DNA of 64,000 bases from CAVWXT01 sp963759115 (lineage in GTDB: Bacteria; Planctomycetota; Planctomycetia; Pirellulales; Thermoguttaceae), in NCBI GenBank assembly GCA_963759115.1, contig CAVWXT010000005.1, forward strand, positions 2,728,001 through 2,792,000. The letters run 5' to 3'. The stretch's first letter is position 1, and the number at the start of each line of letters is the position of its first letter. The notes beneath the pieces were generated by a model. That model did not search any database and had not been told where the DNA came from. It saw only the letters and a list, made by a program, of their open reading frames with translations. Both the position numbers and the translations under genes were made by a program. Below, one piece after another: positions 8,511-16,336 of this stretch.

Positions 8511-8663
8511 TCAAGGGACTTGCGCGGGGCGGTCGAACCCTTGACGAACATGCCGGGATAAGGGGGCAGGACGCGGGGGAATCACGATTGTCGGCGGGGC
8601 ATCGGGTAATGCGTAGTATGCAAGCCACAACACTGTCACGAGGTACTGAATCAGGTAGAACAT
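8511..8663 (-). CDS. possible single-span membrane peptide, 50 aa
   Basis: The ATG at 8663 is preceded by GGAG about 9 bases upstream, a good ribosome binding site. Residues 2-20 (FYLIQYLVTVLWLAYYALP) form one membrane span, followed by a short Pro/Arg-rich tail. It lies upstream of, and on the same strand as, the small ORF at 8286-8456. The tail composition is close to chance for this GC content, so coding is not certain. Confidence 0.35.
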   Translation of the reverse strand: MFYLIQYLVTVLWLAYYALPDAPPTIVIPPRPAPLSRHVRQGFDRPAQVP

Positions 8664-9236
8664 GATGGTCTCCGATGCCACTAAGACCCGGAGCGGTCTG
8701 ATTCTGAGTCTCACGCGGGTCTGCGGATACCGACCGGGCAGCCGGGAAGACAACTCAGCAACGCGCCCGTATCACTGAACCGCTGAATACTTGATACTGG
8801 CGGACGGGCGGGGCAATATCGGTTGCTCGGCAGCGAATATCCCATTAGAATAACAACGTCGTACGGAGTACCAAGAATGGAAAAAAAACAAGTTGCGGGA
8901 ATCGGTCGCAAAAGCGGTGCTTCTTGCGGCCGGCGCTGGTATGGTATGGGACCATAAGGGAGGGCTTCCCCTGCGTTGCCCGCCCGATGCTGTTTCGGTT
9001 ATCGGTTACACCGTGGCAGCAAACACAACAACAACGACAACCTTCGCGCCTACGCTAAACGCGGCTGCCTTACCGTGATTGTCGGGTTCGATGACGCCCG
9101 CACGTTATCATCGGGTCGCTTGACAATCCGGGCAATTGCCTCTATACTTTGCTTATCGTCGGTGGAAGCCGATTTCCTATTTCGCCCTTGGCGAACATGT
9201 ACAAGCCCCGTGTATGGGGAGAAAGATTGGTGTCGT
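8664..9236. other. 570-base stretch with no supported gene
   Basis: The open frames seen here are short, lack ribosome binding sites and have no recognisable composition. It contains an ACAACAACGAC-type simple run at about 9023-9042 and an A-run at 8880-8890. Nothing else is supported. Confidence 0.4.
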
Positions 9237-9728
9237 ATGGCACTTATTGAACGCGCCCGACAGGCGCGAGAGACTCTCTACGGGCGTTACGATCAGCTTA
9301 ACGCCCTCTGGCTTCAGGCTGAAGAGGAGTTGGCAAAACTCCACATTCCCCGGCCTGTCAAGTACTCCTATCATTGTACTGATTACGACAATGGTGGGTA
9401 CGATGGGCAGTATCTGGCGATCCAAAAAATCAAGGGTTCATGGAAGATTTGCCACGGCTCCTTTCGCGGTCATCAGTGTGAAGAGGTTGAGGAGTTTAGT
9501 GGCTGGACTCCGATAACCGATTGCTCTGTCGAAACCCGGGTGGAGGCGGCAAACCACTTGGCTAAGTTGCAAAAGGCAATCGTAAAGTCTGCCGAAGATT
9601 TCATTCTTGAAGTCGATGAAGCAATCGACGAATTGAAAAAGGCCCTCAGTGTTCCCGATGAACACTTGCGGGCATTGCTTGCCGAGCGCGCCAAGTTGAA
9701 TGGCAACTCTAACGGCAATCTGAAGTAG
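9237..9728 (+). CDS. hypothetical protein, 163 aa, helical
   Basis: Start chosen at the ATG at 9237, after GGGGAGAAAG (about 9217-9226). Predicted helices at both ends (LIERARQARETLYGRYDQL and ILEVDEAIDELKKALSV...LLAERAKL) enclose a middle section with aromatic and Cys/His residues (YSYHCTDYDNGGYDGQY, CHGSFRGHQCEEVEEF). The gene ends just before a strong intrinsic terminator at 9754, which supports it being a real, separately expressed gene. Family not recognised; no signal peptide or membrane segment. Confidence 0.65.
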   Translation: MALIERARQARETLYGRYDQLNALWLQAEEELAKLHIPRPVKYSYHCTDYDNGGYDGQYLAIQKIKGSWKICHGSFRGHQCEEVEEFSGWTPITDCSVETRVEAANHLAKLQKAIVKSAEDFILEVDEAIDELKKALSVPDEHLRALLAERAKLNGNSNGNLK

Positions 9729-9753
9729 TACCTGTTTCTGATTCCACCGACGA

Positions 9754-9790
9754 AAGGGCTGGCCTCGTAGGTCAGCCCTTGCCTTTTTAT
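9754..9790 (+). terminator. intrinsic terminator
   Basis: AAGGGCTGGCCT pairs with AGGTCAGCCCTT (9754-9780, one mismatch, three-base loop) and is followed by GCCTTTTTAT. It ends the 163-aa hypothetical gene. Confidence 0.85.
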
Positions 9791-9804
9791 ACGCAAGGCC
9801 GACG

Positions 9805-10305
9805 ATGAATGATTTCATCCAAGAGCGTCATAAGCCGCCCGCCCCTTTGGATCGGCCGCGGGAGTTGATCGTGGCCTGTCCGCCCATGCGGAGCAACGTC
9901 AACCTGTCGCGGATAGCCCGCGCGGCCGGCTGCGGCGGCGTGCGGCGGATGATCTGTTGCGGCAACGCCAAGGTGATCGGCAAGATTGCCCGCGACGCCG
10001 CCGAGGCCCTGGAGATCGACATTCATCGCACGCTCCCGCCGGTGCTCAAGCGGCTGCGCGACGAAGGGTTTGCCATTGTCGGGCTGGAACAAACGACCAA
10101 CGCGACGTCGATCTTCGAGTTCAGCTTCCCGCGGCAGACGGTGTTGGTGGTGGGCAACGAGCGAACGGGCATCGAGGAGGAAACGCTGCACCTGTTGGAC
10201 CAGGCGGTGGAGATTCCCGTCTACGGCAGGCCGTACGCCCACAACGCGGCCACGGCCGCCGCCATGGCCCTTTACGAGTACTGCCGCCAGTATCCGCGGG
10301 GATGA
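9805..10305 (+). CDS. SpoU/TrmH-family RNA 2'-O-methyltransferase
   Basis: A SPOUT-class methyltransferase that uses SAM to methylate ribose 2'-OH in tRNA or rRNA. The single SpoU domain occupies residues 20-160. Motif 1 is RSNVNLSRIARAAGCGGV with the conserved Asn/Arg, motif 2 is VLVVGNERTGI at about 113-123, and motif 3 is IPVYGRPYAHNAATAAAMALYEY near 137-159, which forms the knotted SAM site. At 166 aa it lacks an N-terminal substrate-binding extension, so it is closer to TrmL/TrmH-like small proteins. The exact target is not predictable. It converges on the UroD-family gene across a perfect inverted repeat. Confidence 0.88.
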   Translation: MNDFIQERHKPPAPLDRPRELIVACPPMRSNVNLSRIARAAGCGGVRRMICCGNAKVIGKIARDAAEALEIDIHRTLPPVLKRLRDEGFAIVGLEQTTNATSIFEFSFPRQTVLVVGNERTGIEEETLHLLDQAVEIPVYGRPYAHNAATAAAMALYEYCRQYPRG

Positions 10306-10314
10306 AACCACAAA

Positions 10315-10359
10315 GCCGCGACCGGTGGTCGCGATTCGAATGCGACCACCGGTCGCGGC
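10315..10359. terminator. perfect 18-bp inverted repeat, likely bidirectional terminator
   Basis: GCCGCGACCGGTGGTCGC (10315-10332) and its exact reverse complement (10342-10359) surround a 9-base loop. It sits between the stop codons of two convergent genes (10305 and 10361). There is no T run. The half GCGACCACCGGTCGCGGC followed by TTTGTG also occurs at about 15424-15447, so it may be a dispersed repeat rather than only a terminator. Confidence 0.6.
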
Positions 10360-10360
10360 G

Positions 10361-11374
10361 TTATGCACCGTGTGACCGGGCGTAGGCCGTCAGCGCTCGC
10401 AGGTTGGCCTCGGGCGTGTCGCGGGGCACCTCGCAGCCGGCAGCGACGATGTACCGCGGCCCTGCCTGCCGATGGCATTGGCCAATCGCTGCCGCGATCG
10501 ATTCGGGCGTGCCGTTGCGGAGCGTCTTCACGGGGTCGATGTTGCCCGCCAGAACCACCTTCGCCCCCATTTCTTGTCGGGCCTGGGAGAGCGGCACCAT
10601 CGAGTCGATGTCAACCATGTCGCAGCCCAAAGTGCCGATGCCCGGCAGGATGCGGCGGATATTGCCGCAGATGTGCAGCCGCACCTTGGTGCCCATCGCC
10701 CGCAATCCGTTGACCATCTTCTGCTCGTAGGGGCGGACGAATTCGTCGTAGATTTGCGGGCCGACCAGCGAAGCCGCCGCATCGCCCACGCCGATCAGGT
10801 CGACGCCCGCGTCGACCTGCGCCCGGGCGAACTCCAACTCCAGGGCCAACACAAAATCGAACAGATCGCGGACGAACGCCGGATCATCGTAGAAGTCGGT
10901 CATCAAGCGGTTGATGCCCCGCAGGTCGGCGGCCTCGGCGCAGGGCCCCTCGATCCAGCCCTCGATCAATTTCTCACCGCCCACGCGCTGGCGGAACAGG
11001 GCTGCGGCTTGGACGCGGTCGTACATCCGCCCACCGGCCAGCGGATTGGGCGCTTCGATCCCGCGGAGCACGCCCTTGTCGGCCAGGAGCGACTTCGTCT
11101 CATCCACCGCGGGCGGCTGATTGTCGAAATAATGGATCACGGCCCCGCAGTCGGCCGCCTCGCGGGCCGGATCGGATATGCACGAAACGTAATCGAAATC
11201 GAACTTCTCCGCCGTGCGAATCTGGGCTTCGACCAACGTGTGGTAGTCGGCGGCATATTGCCCGTACGGAACGCCGATTTGATCGGCGGCGAACATCATA
11301 GTGATGGGCATCAACGCCAACGAATCGACGGGCGACCCGTTGAGCGTGGCAAGAATGCGGTCGTGACCGGTCAT
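10361..11374 (-). CDS. UroD/MtaA/CmuA-family methyltransferase (uroporphyrinogen decarboxylase fold)
   Basis: A 337-aa TIM-barrel protein of the UroD superfamily. It carries the zinc-ligand pattern of corrinoid-type methyltransferases rather than haem-pathway UroD: LHICGNI (His and Cys) at about 238-244 and AAGCEVP (Cys) near 316. VLAGNIDPV and DMVDIDSMVPL are further family segments. Such proteins transfer methyl groups between a corrinoid protein and a thiol or other acceptor; the substrate here is unknown. The ATG at 11374 overlaps the TGA of the upstream DNA methylase (ATGA), so translation is coupled. A DUF1638 gene, a family I know from the neighbourhood of such methyltransferases, lies about 4 kb upstream on the same strand. 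Confidence 0.85.
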   Translation of the reverse strand: MTGHDRILATLNGSPVDSLALMPITMMFAADQIGVPYGQYAADYHTLVEAQIRTAEKFDFDYVSCISDPAREAADCGAVIHYFDNQPPAVDETKSLLADKGVLRGIEAPNPLAGGRMYDRVQAAALFRQRVGGEKLIEGWIEGPCAEAADLRGINRLMTDFYDDPAFVRDLFDFVLALELEFARAQVDAGVDLIGVGDAAASLVGPQIYDEFVRPYEQKMVNGLRAMGTKVRLHICGNIRRILPGIGTLGCDMVDIDSMVPLSQARQEMGAKVVLAGNIDPVKTLRNGTPESIAAAIGQCHRQAGPRYIVAAGCEVPRDTPEANLRALTAYARSHGA

Positions 11375-12777
11375 GTCGAAGTCCCGATTGAAGTGGCAAC
11401 CAGTTCGCTCGACCGTTGCCGTTGCCACGCGGCGACGGTGTCGGCGACAACATCAATGAGATGAGTCTCGCCCATCAAGACGAACTCGATCACTGGCGTG
11501 TGGGCGTTGCTGAATTTAGGTAGTTCCGGTGCCGCTTCAAATTCGCCAAATAGCATCGGTTGCTGGTTCTTGCCGTGAGTGCCCTTCGCCTGCCGTTCAT
11601 CTGTTTGCCTGGCGACAAAGTCTCCCATGGGTTGAGTGCCGACGGCGAAACGTTGCAGCGTTGTCTTAATTGCCTCGGGGCTGTTGTCGACGCCGATCCA
11701 CCTTCGACCAAGTTGGTTGGCAACGGCAAGTGTAGTGCCAGACCCGCAGTAACAGTCGAGAACCAGATCGTCGGAATTCGACGATGCTTCAATAATGCGC
11801 GTCAAGAGGTCCGGATTCTTCTCTGTCGGATAACCCGTTACGCAGATGTTCTGGTTATGCGCATCCCTGTAGTCCGTCCAGATGTCTTGCACTCCCACCC
11901 CTTCACTTTCGTCGAGATACACCTTTCTTCTAGGGTTGCCGTTTGAAGACCAGAATATCTCGCCACTCGCATCAAACTCGTCGAGCTTGCTTGGTGGGAA
12001 CTGCCAATGCTTGCCCGGCGGTGGCAACATGCCGCGCCAGGGCTTGCCGGTCTCTCCATGCCGGACGCCAGGCGCATGCAGCGGAACTTTCATAAAGCGA
12101 CGCCCCGTTTTCGCCTCAACATATTGGTACTCTTTCGCGCGCTCTTTCGTCCATGGCTCTACAGGACGATTCCAGACGTAGTTCTCCGACTTTGTGTAGA
12201 ACAAGATGTAATCAGAGACGTTGCCGTACTTCTTTCTCGTGTAGTTCTTCGGATTGCACTTCTTCCTCGTGATGCAATTGCGGTAGCTACCCGGCCCGAA
12301 CACTTCGTCCATAATCACCTTCATGTGAAACACCATCTTTTCATCAAGGTGCAAGTAGATCGAGCCGTCGCTGGCCAGTAGTTCTCGGAGGAGAATCAAT
12401 CGCCATCGAAGCGATTCGACGAATTCCGCTCCGGCGAGCGTGTCCTCATAGGCATGATCGAGCTTCCGGGAGTGAAAAGTGGTCTGGGTAGCAAAAGGCG
12501 GATCAATATATACGAGACGCACCTTGCCGCGCACAGCCGTATCCTTCAGCAGTCGGGCCAGTACGCACAGGTTATCACCGAAATACAGACGGTTTTTATC
12601 TTCTGCATCCGGACCGATCCAGAGGGGGGCAAGTTGTGCAGGTGGCGTTGCAAGCACATCAACTTCTGGCGTCTTGCCGAAATACTGCAACTGGGTTACG
12701 GAAGCACGCAGCGCCGCCTCTTCTGCCAAATGGGGCATCTTGCCTGATCGTCGCCTCTTAGGCACGCCGGTGGCCAT
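11371..12777 (-). CDS. site-specific DNA methyltransferase (N6-adenine/N4-cytosine, beta-class order)
   Basis: A 468-aa modification methylase. The catalytic motif IDPPF at 91-95 precedes the SAM-binding motif DCYCGSGTT at 341-349 (followed by RRWIGVDNSPEA), the beta-class order also used by type III Mod subunits. The target-recognition region lies between. I start at the ATG at 12777 with AAGGAAG as ribosome binding site; an in-frame TTG at 12801 is less likely. The start lies just outside the right boundary of an IS (its 5-bp duplication is 12785-12789), so the IS now separates this gene from the endonuclease gene it was overlapping before. It overlaps the UroD-family gene by four bases. 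Confidence 0.88.
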   Translation of the reverse strand: MATGVPKRRRSGKMPHLAEEAALRASVTQLQYFGKTPEVDVLATPPAQLAPLWIGPDAEDKNRLYFGDNLCVLARLLKDTAVRGKVRLVYIDPPFATQTTFHSRKLDHAYEDTLAGAEFVESLRWRLILLRELLASDGSIYLHLDEKMVFHMKVIMDEVFGPGSYRNCITRKKCNPKNYTRKKYGNVSDYILFYTKSENYVWNRPVEPWTKERAKEYQYVEAKTGRRFMKVPLHAPGVRHGETGKPWRGMLPPPGKHWQFPPSKLDEFDASGEIFWSSNGNPRRKVYLDESEGVGVQDIWTDYRDAHNQNICVTGYPTEKNPDLLTRIIEASSNSDDLVLDCYCGSGTTLAVANQLGRRWIGVDNSPEAIKTTLQRFAVGTQPMGDFVARQTDERQAKGTHGKNQQPMLFGEFEAAPELPKFSNAHTPVIEFVLMGETHLIDVVADTVAAWQRQRSSELVATSIGTST

Positions 12778-12789
12778 GTTTTCTTCCTT

Positions 12790-14122
12790 CAGTAGTTCCA
12801 AATTTGGCTATGTGTGGCGATGTGCCGTAAGTCGTTCATAGGTATGACGATCGAGTCCGAGGGTTTTGTTGGCGCCGAGGGCTTGTTGAACGATCTGGGT
12901 GATCCACAAGAGCATTTCTTGGAAACGAAGCAATTCCAGAAAGAGTTGCGGTTCCTCGGTGAATTTTCCTTTGGCGAAGCGAAAATGAATCCACACCCAC
13001 ACGTTGCGCAGCACCAGAGCAATGCCCACGAACAGCAGACGCAACGCTGGATCGCGCGTGCATGTCTTGATCTTCGCCTCGTTCATCTGGCGGTAGCTCG
13101 TCTCGATGCCGAAACGCTTGCGATAGGTTTCGCGTATCTCCGCAGGTGTTCGCCGCACCTTCGACACCACGTAGAGAAGCCGCTTGCGCCGCCGCCGGCC
13201 GGTCTTCTCGTCGGTGAAATGCTTGCTGGCAACGCAAATGTTCACGGTCACGCTGGCCTTCGGTTTCTCTTTCGTTTGGCCCGAGGTGATCGTCTCCCGA
13301 TAGTAGCCGTGTTTCTTCTTCAACAGTGCTCGCAAGCCGTGCGGCGGAGTCTTGGGGTCCTTGGGCTTTCGGCCTCGCACGACGGCGGGAATGATGAATC
13401 CACGACGGGCGCGAAGAAGATACTGAATGACTTCTACGCTGAAAAAGCCCTTGTCCAGCAGCAAAAAGCGGATTTTTACGCCTCGGCGACGAACAATCGC
13501 CAACAGCCGCTGAAGCACCTCTTTCATCGAGTCGCCGTACTCGACTCGCACCAGCGCCAAGGTGTAACGGTAGCCTTTGTGGAGTACCACAGCCGTGGCG
13601 TAGGCATGGAAATGGGTGGTGCCCGACTTCGGTTCGCCTCGAAAGATTTCCTTCTTGTCCCGCGCCGGCTGCCCGTGATAGGGAATCAGCGTCAGGTCGA
13701 TCGCCACCATGCGGGATTTGCGTCGCAACGCCTTGGGCACATGCGTCACCAAGGCGAGGTTCAAACGACGTTCGAGTTCGGCGATTTCCGGCAACGTTAC
13801 GGCCAAGGCGTTGCGAATCGTCTGATCCGACGGTGCATCGGCCAGATCGCGGCAGGCGGCAAACACGGAAACCACCCGTGCCGCGGCAATCAGGAGAATT
13901 TGGAGAAGCGTGGAAGTCGAACATTTATAACCCCGATACTCAAGGCGAAGCGCCGTCCCTATCCAGTCCTCGGCGTACGCGTGGACCTCCGCCTTGGTGA
14001 TGATATACTCCGTTTGTGAACGCATGGGTTTCCTCCTTGTGTGAACCTGGTTTGTGACCCAAGTTCTTTACTGGAGGAACCTTGCGTTCACCTATATCAA
14101 TTTCCCGAATTTGGAACTACTG
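12790..14122. mobile_element. ISH3-like insertion sequence (IS4 superfamily), complete, 1333 bp
   Basis: Perfect 15-bp terminal inverted repeats: CAGTAGTTCCAAATT at 12790-12804 and its reverse complement at 14108-14122. A 5-bp target duplication TCCTT flanks it (12785-12789 and 14123-14127). Size, repeat length and 5-bp duplication fit the ISH3 family. It carries one transposase gene with intact reading frame. Perfect ends and duplication suggest a recent insertion. Confidence 0.93.
12808..14025 (-). CDS. DDE transposase, ISH3/IS4-like
   Basis: A 405-aa transposase filling the 1333-bp IS. The likely catalytic triad is D110 (MVAIDLTLIPYHG), D191 (FLLLDKGFF) and E308 (YRKRFGIETSYRQMNEAK), placed in an RNase H-like fold with a long insertion between the second Asp and the Glu (DDE transposases of the IS4 superfamily). 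The spacing does not give a strict YREK box, so I favour the ISH3 branch. The N-terminal part (1-100) is probably the helical DNA-binding region. The frame is intact and the protein appears active. Confidence 0.88.
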   Translation of the reverse strand: MRSQTEYIITKAEVHAYAEDWIGTALRLEYRGYKCSTSTLLQILLIAAARVVSVFAACRDLADAPSDQTIRNALAVTLPEIAELERRLNLALVTHVPKALRRKSRMVAIDLTLIPYHGQPARDKKEIFRGEPKSGTTHFHAYATAVVLHKGYRYTLALVRVEYGDSMKEVLQRLLAIVRRRGVKIRFLLLDKGFFSVEVIQYLLRARRGFIIPAVVRGRKPKDPKTPPHGLRALLKKKHGYYRETITSGQTKEKPKASVTVNICVASKHFTDEKTGRRRRKRLLYVVSKVRRTPAEIRETYRKRFGIETSYRQMNEAKIKTCTRDPALRLLFVGIALVLRNVWVWIHFRFAKGKFTEEPQLFLELLRFQEMLLWITQIVQQALGANKTLGLDRHTYERLTAHRHT

Positions 14123-15006
14123 TCCTTGCTTCTTCGATGAGAACTTGAGCCATTCCATTGTGATGCGTTCGGGCACCATGCGCAGCGTCACGACGATTAC
14201 CCGGCCCGGCCAGTAGTTCTCAATGTACGCATAGTCATTCCACATGGAGCCGAGGAGAAGGCCGGGGCCGTCGTTGAGAAAAATCACTTTCGTCTGCATC
14301 CCCTTGGAGTCTGCATACCGAATGATTTCCTGAGCACAATCACGGTACTGCCCCGTCCGATCATCCTCCTGGGCGCCACCGCGGTCGGAGTCATATCGTG
14401 CCAACCCCACGGCCAACGCCTCATCGCCATCGAAAATCACGAAATCGACCGGGCGGTCGGGCTTCGGGTAGTCAGGGAACACCTCACCCATCAGTACGTC
14501 TTTTCCCGCGCGTTCGGGCCCGATCACACGCAGCGCCGGTAGCCTCTCGCGAAGTACGGCAAAAAGGCGTTCCGTGAGGTCATAACCCTTCTTGCCTCGA
14601 TCCTTGTACTCCCAAAGAATGGCGCAGATGGCTTCGTCGGCGGTTGGGCGGCTGCGAAAAGCCCGCTGAACCTCGTTGATAGGCCGAAAACCCGGGCCAA
14701 AATGCTCGCAGATATGGGCCGCTGCGGCCTTCTTCTTCAACATCTCAACAGGGGTTTCGGGGCTTACGTACTTGCGAAACACCCGAGACAACTGAATCCT
14801 CATCCACTGTTCCTTAACGGCCGAAATCGCCATGAACATGTCCGTAGACGAGTGGCACGTTCAAGCATTTGTCCGAACAACACCAGCACCGGCTTGTATA
14901 GCTCACACGCAAGCGGCAAGATGTCGGGATAGTATTCCCCTGTGGCAAGAGTGATCCACAGGTGTCCATCCTCTTTGTAGTCGGCAAATGATTTCTTCAC
15001 TGCCAT
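14117..15006 (-). pseudogene. probable restriction endonuclease partner of the methylase (one frameshift; 3' end altered by IS)
   Basis: Two overlapping frames form one gene. From the ATG at 15006 (AGGAAA ribosome binding site) it reads MAVKKSFADYKEDGHLWITL and on to VLVLFGQMLERAT. Near 14852 one base is missing, and the protein continues in the next frame as SSTDMFMAISAVKEQW through DFVIFDGDEALAVGLARYDSD, RGGAQEDDRTGQY and LNDGPGLLLGSMWNDYAYIE. The acidic DFVIFDGDE/ARYDSDRGG segment could be a nuclease core (inference). The assignment as endonuclease rests on position directly upstream of a DNA methylase. The IS insertion supplies the present stop: the last codons are ...KKQGQ-stop, with CAG TAG from the IS end. 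Without the IS the frame would run on as GRKHGHRRA-stop and overlap the methylase start. Confidence 0.6.
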
Positions 15007-15030
15007 GCGGATTTCCTGCAACATGCCCCA

Positions 15031-15345
15031 TTAGGGGTGTTCATAGAGCGTCCTGCCTTCGGCCATGATGGTTGTCAAGAAGCAGTCGTGCAGCGACAAC
15101 CGCCACGCCACATCCCCTGGAGTCTTAACGATCAAGTCAAGCGGAAAGGAACGTCGGATGTGTTGCCGGATCTCCACCGCCTGTTCGATCGTTTCCTTTT
15201 TCGTCGGCATGATCACCAGCAGATCCACGTCGCTGTCGGGCGTGGCGTCGCCGCGGGCGTGGGAGCCGAAGAGTATCACCCGTTGGGGAGAGAACTCCTC
15301 CACCACCTTGTTGACGAAATCTTGGATATCGGCTTCACGGACCAT
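15031..15345 (-). CDS. MNT-type nucleotidyltransferase domain protein
   Basis: A 104-aa minimal nucleotidyltransferase. Start chosen at the ATG at 15345 (MVREADIQDFVNKVVEEF). The active-site signature GSHARGDATPDSDVDLLVI (GS...D.D) is complete, and a third acidic residue lies in the strand FPLDLIV. Such proteins act as antitoxins that AMPylate or inhibit HEPN ribonucleases, or as stand-alone NTases. No HEPN gene is seen beside it. It lies 24 bases upstream of the endonuclease gene on the same strand, suggesting one transcription unit with the restriction-modification genes. Confidence 0.85.
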   Translation of the reverse strand: MVREADIQDFVNKVVEEFSPQRVILFGSHARGDATPDSDVDLLVIMPTKKETIEQAVEIRQHIRRSFPLDLIVKTPGDVAWRLSLHDCFLTTIMAEGRTLYEHP

Positions 15346-15421
15346 GAAATAGAGTATACCCGGTGAGAAACGCCTCGGGCAAGCCCCGCCATGCGGCCGC
15401 AATCACTGATAGGACCGCGGA

Positions 15422-15447
15422 GCGCGACCACCGGTCGCGGCTTTGTG
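15422..15447. repeat. second copy of the GCGACCACCGGTCGCGGC repeat
   Basis: GCGACCACCGGTCGCGGC followed by TTTGTG matches the reverse complement of the left arm at 10308-10332 (CACAAAGCCGCGACCGGTGG...). It can form a small hairpin (GCGACC ACC GGTCGC). It lies between the DUF1638 stop (15448) and the nucleotidyltransferase gene. The two copies thus bracket the UroD/methylase/endonuclease/nucleotidyltransferase block. Confidence 0.7.
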
Positions 15448-16185
15448 TTACACCGCCTTGATGACCTTCTCGTCAAAACTGGCCGCCACGCGGCCGCCGG
15501 GCGGCACGACCAGGAAACGCTCGTCGTCCCAAGGACCGTCAACCAACTGCTGGATCAGGGTCATGTCGCCGGCAAGCTTCTCGAATTTCCAGCCCCGCTC
15601 GGCCGCTTGCTGGCGGGCTTGCCGCTCGAACCGGTCGTCGGGCTCGATTCCCATCTCGATGAACGTCATCCCGCTGTAGTTCCGCGTCATGTTGCAGAGC
15701 TGCTCGTAGAGATACTTGGCGTTGTCCTCGCCGTACTTTGCCACCAGTTCGTCATAGGTTTGCGTCATGCCCGATTGATGCTGGATCGAGTCCTGGTGAT
15801 ACTGCGTCAGGCCTTCGCCGCGCTCGATCCAGCCGCTGGTCTTGAAGTACACGCCCGTGTGCTTCTGGAAGTAGTCGAGATACCGCTCCTTGCTGCCGAG
15901 GAAGAGCGTGATGCAGTCGTGCGCGCGGGGAACGACCAGGGGGATGTGCCGGGCGGCCAGTCCCACCAGGCCGTTGCTGCACAATCCGTAGCCCCACAGC
16001 ACGGCTTCGTATTTCGACTCATCGACCGCGGCCAGCACCTCGGCCAGCCGCGCCGACATGCCCGCCTGGCCGATGTCGTGCAGCCCCTTGGGCAGGAACT
16101 CGATATCCACCTGGTTGATCGAGCGGGCCACCGCGGCGCACAACTCACGGTAGAAGATTTCACAGGCAATCAGCTTCAGGTGCAA
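15448..16185 (-). CDS. DUF1638 domain-containing protein
   Basis: A 245-aa protein matching the DUF1638 pattern from end to end: LKLIACEIFYRELCAAVARS at the N-terminus, the FLPKGLHDIG segment, AVLWGYGLCSNGLVGLAAR with its Cys, PLVVPRAHDCITLFLGS with the His-Asp-Cys, and a C-terminal FLVVPPGGRV. The paired Cys/His residues suggest metal or cofactor binding (inference). From knowledge of the family, DUF1638 genes are found beside UroD/MtaA-type methyltransferases and corrinoid proteins. Here the UroD-family gene is on the same strand, separated by the restriction-modification cassette and the IS. The biochemical role is not established. Confidence 0.9.
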   Translation of the reverse strand: MHLKLIACEIFYRELCAAVARSINQVDIEFLPKGLHDIGQAGMSARLAEVLAAVDESKYEAVLWGYGLCSNGLVGLAARHIPLVVPRAHDCITLFLGSKERYLDYFQKHTGVYFKTSGWIERGEGLTQYHQDSIQHQSGMTQTYDELVAKYGEDNAKYLYEQLCNMTRNYSGMTFIEMGIEPDDRFERQARQQAAERGWKFEKLAGDMTLIQQLVDGPWDDERFLVVPPGGRVAASFDEKVIKAV

Positions 16186-16336
16186 GGCGGAACCTCAAGA
16201 GGATCATCAACTCGTTGGATTTGCACTTTGCCCGCGCGATCGCGACGGATCAGGGCCGAGCGGCACTCCTCACGATTACCATGATGTGGCCGTCCGTGCA
16301 AGAGTGCCACAATCTGCCCCGAGACTGTCTCTTCGG

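Noticed and set aside
8711..8911. 66-aa minus-strand ORF
   Set aside because: Cys/Pro-rich, no ribosome binding site and no recognisable feature.
10361..11374. Haem-pathway uroporphyrinogen decarboxylase (HemE)
   Set aside because: The His/Cys/Cys zinc-ligand pattern of MtaA/CmuA-type methyltransferases is present, and HemE's conserved N-terminal RQAGR-type motif is not.
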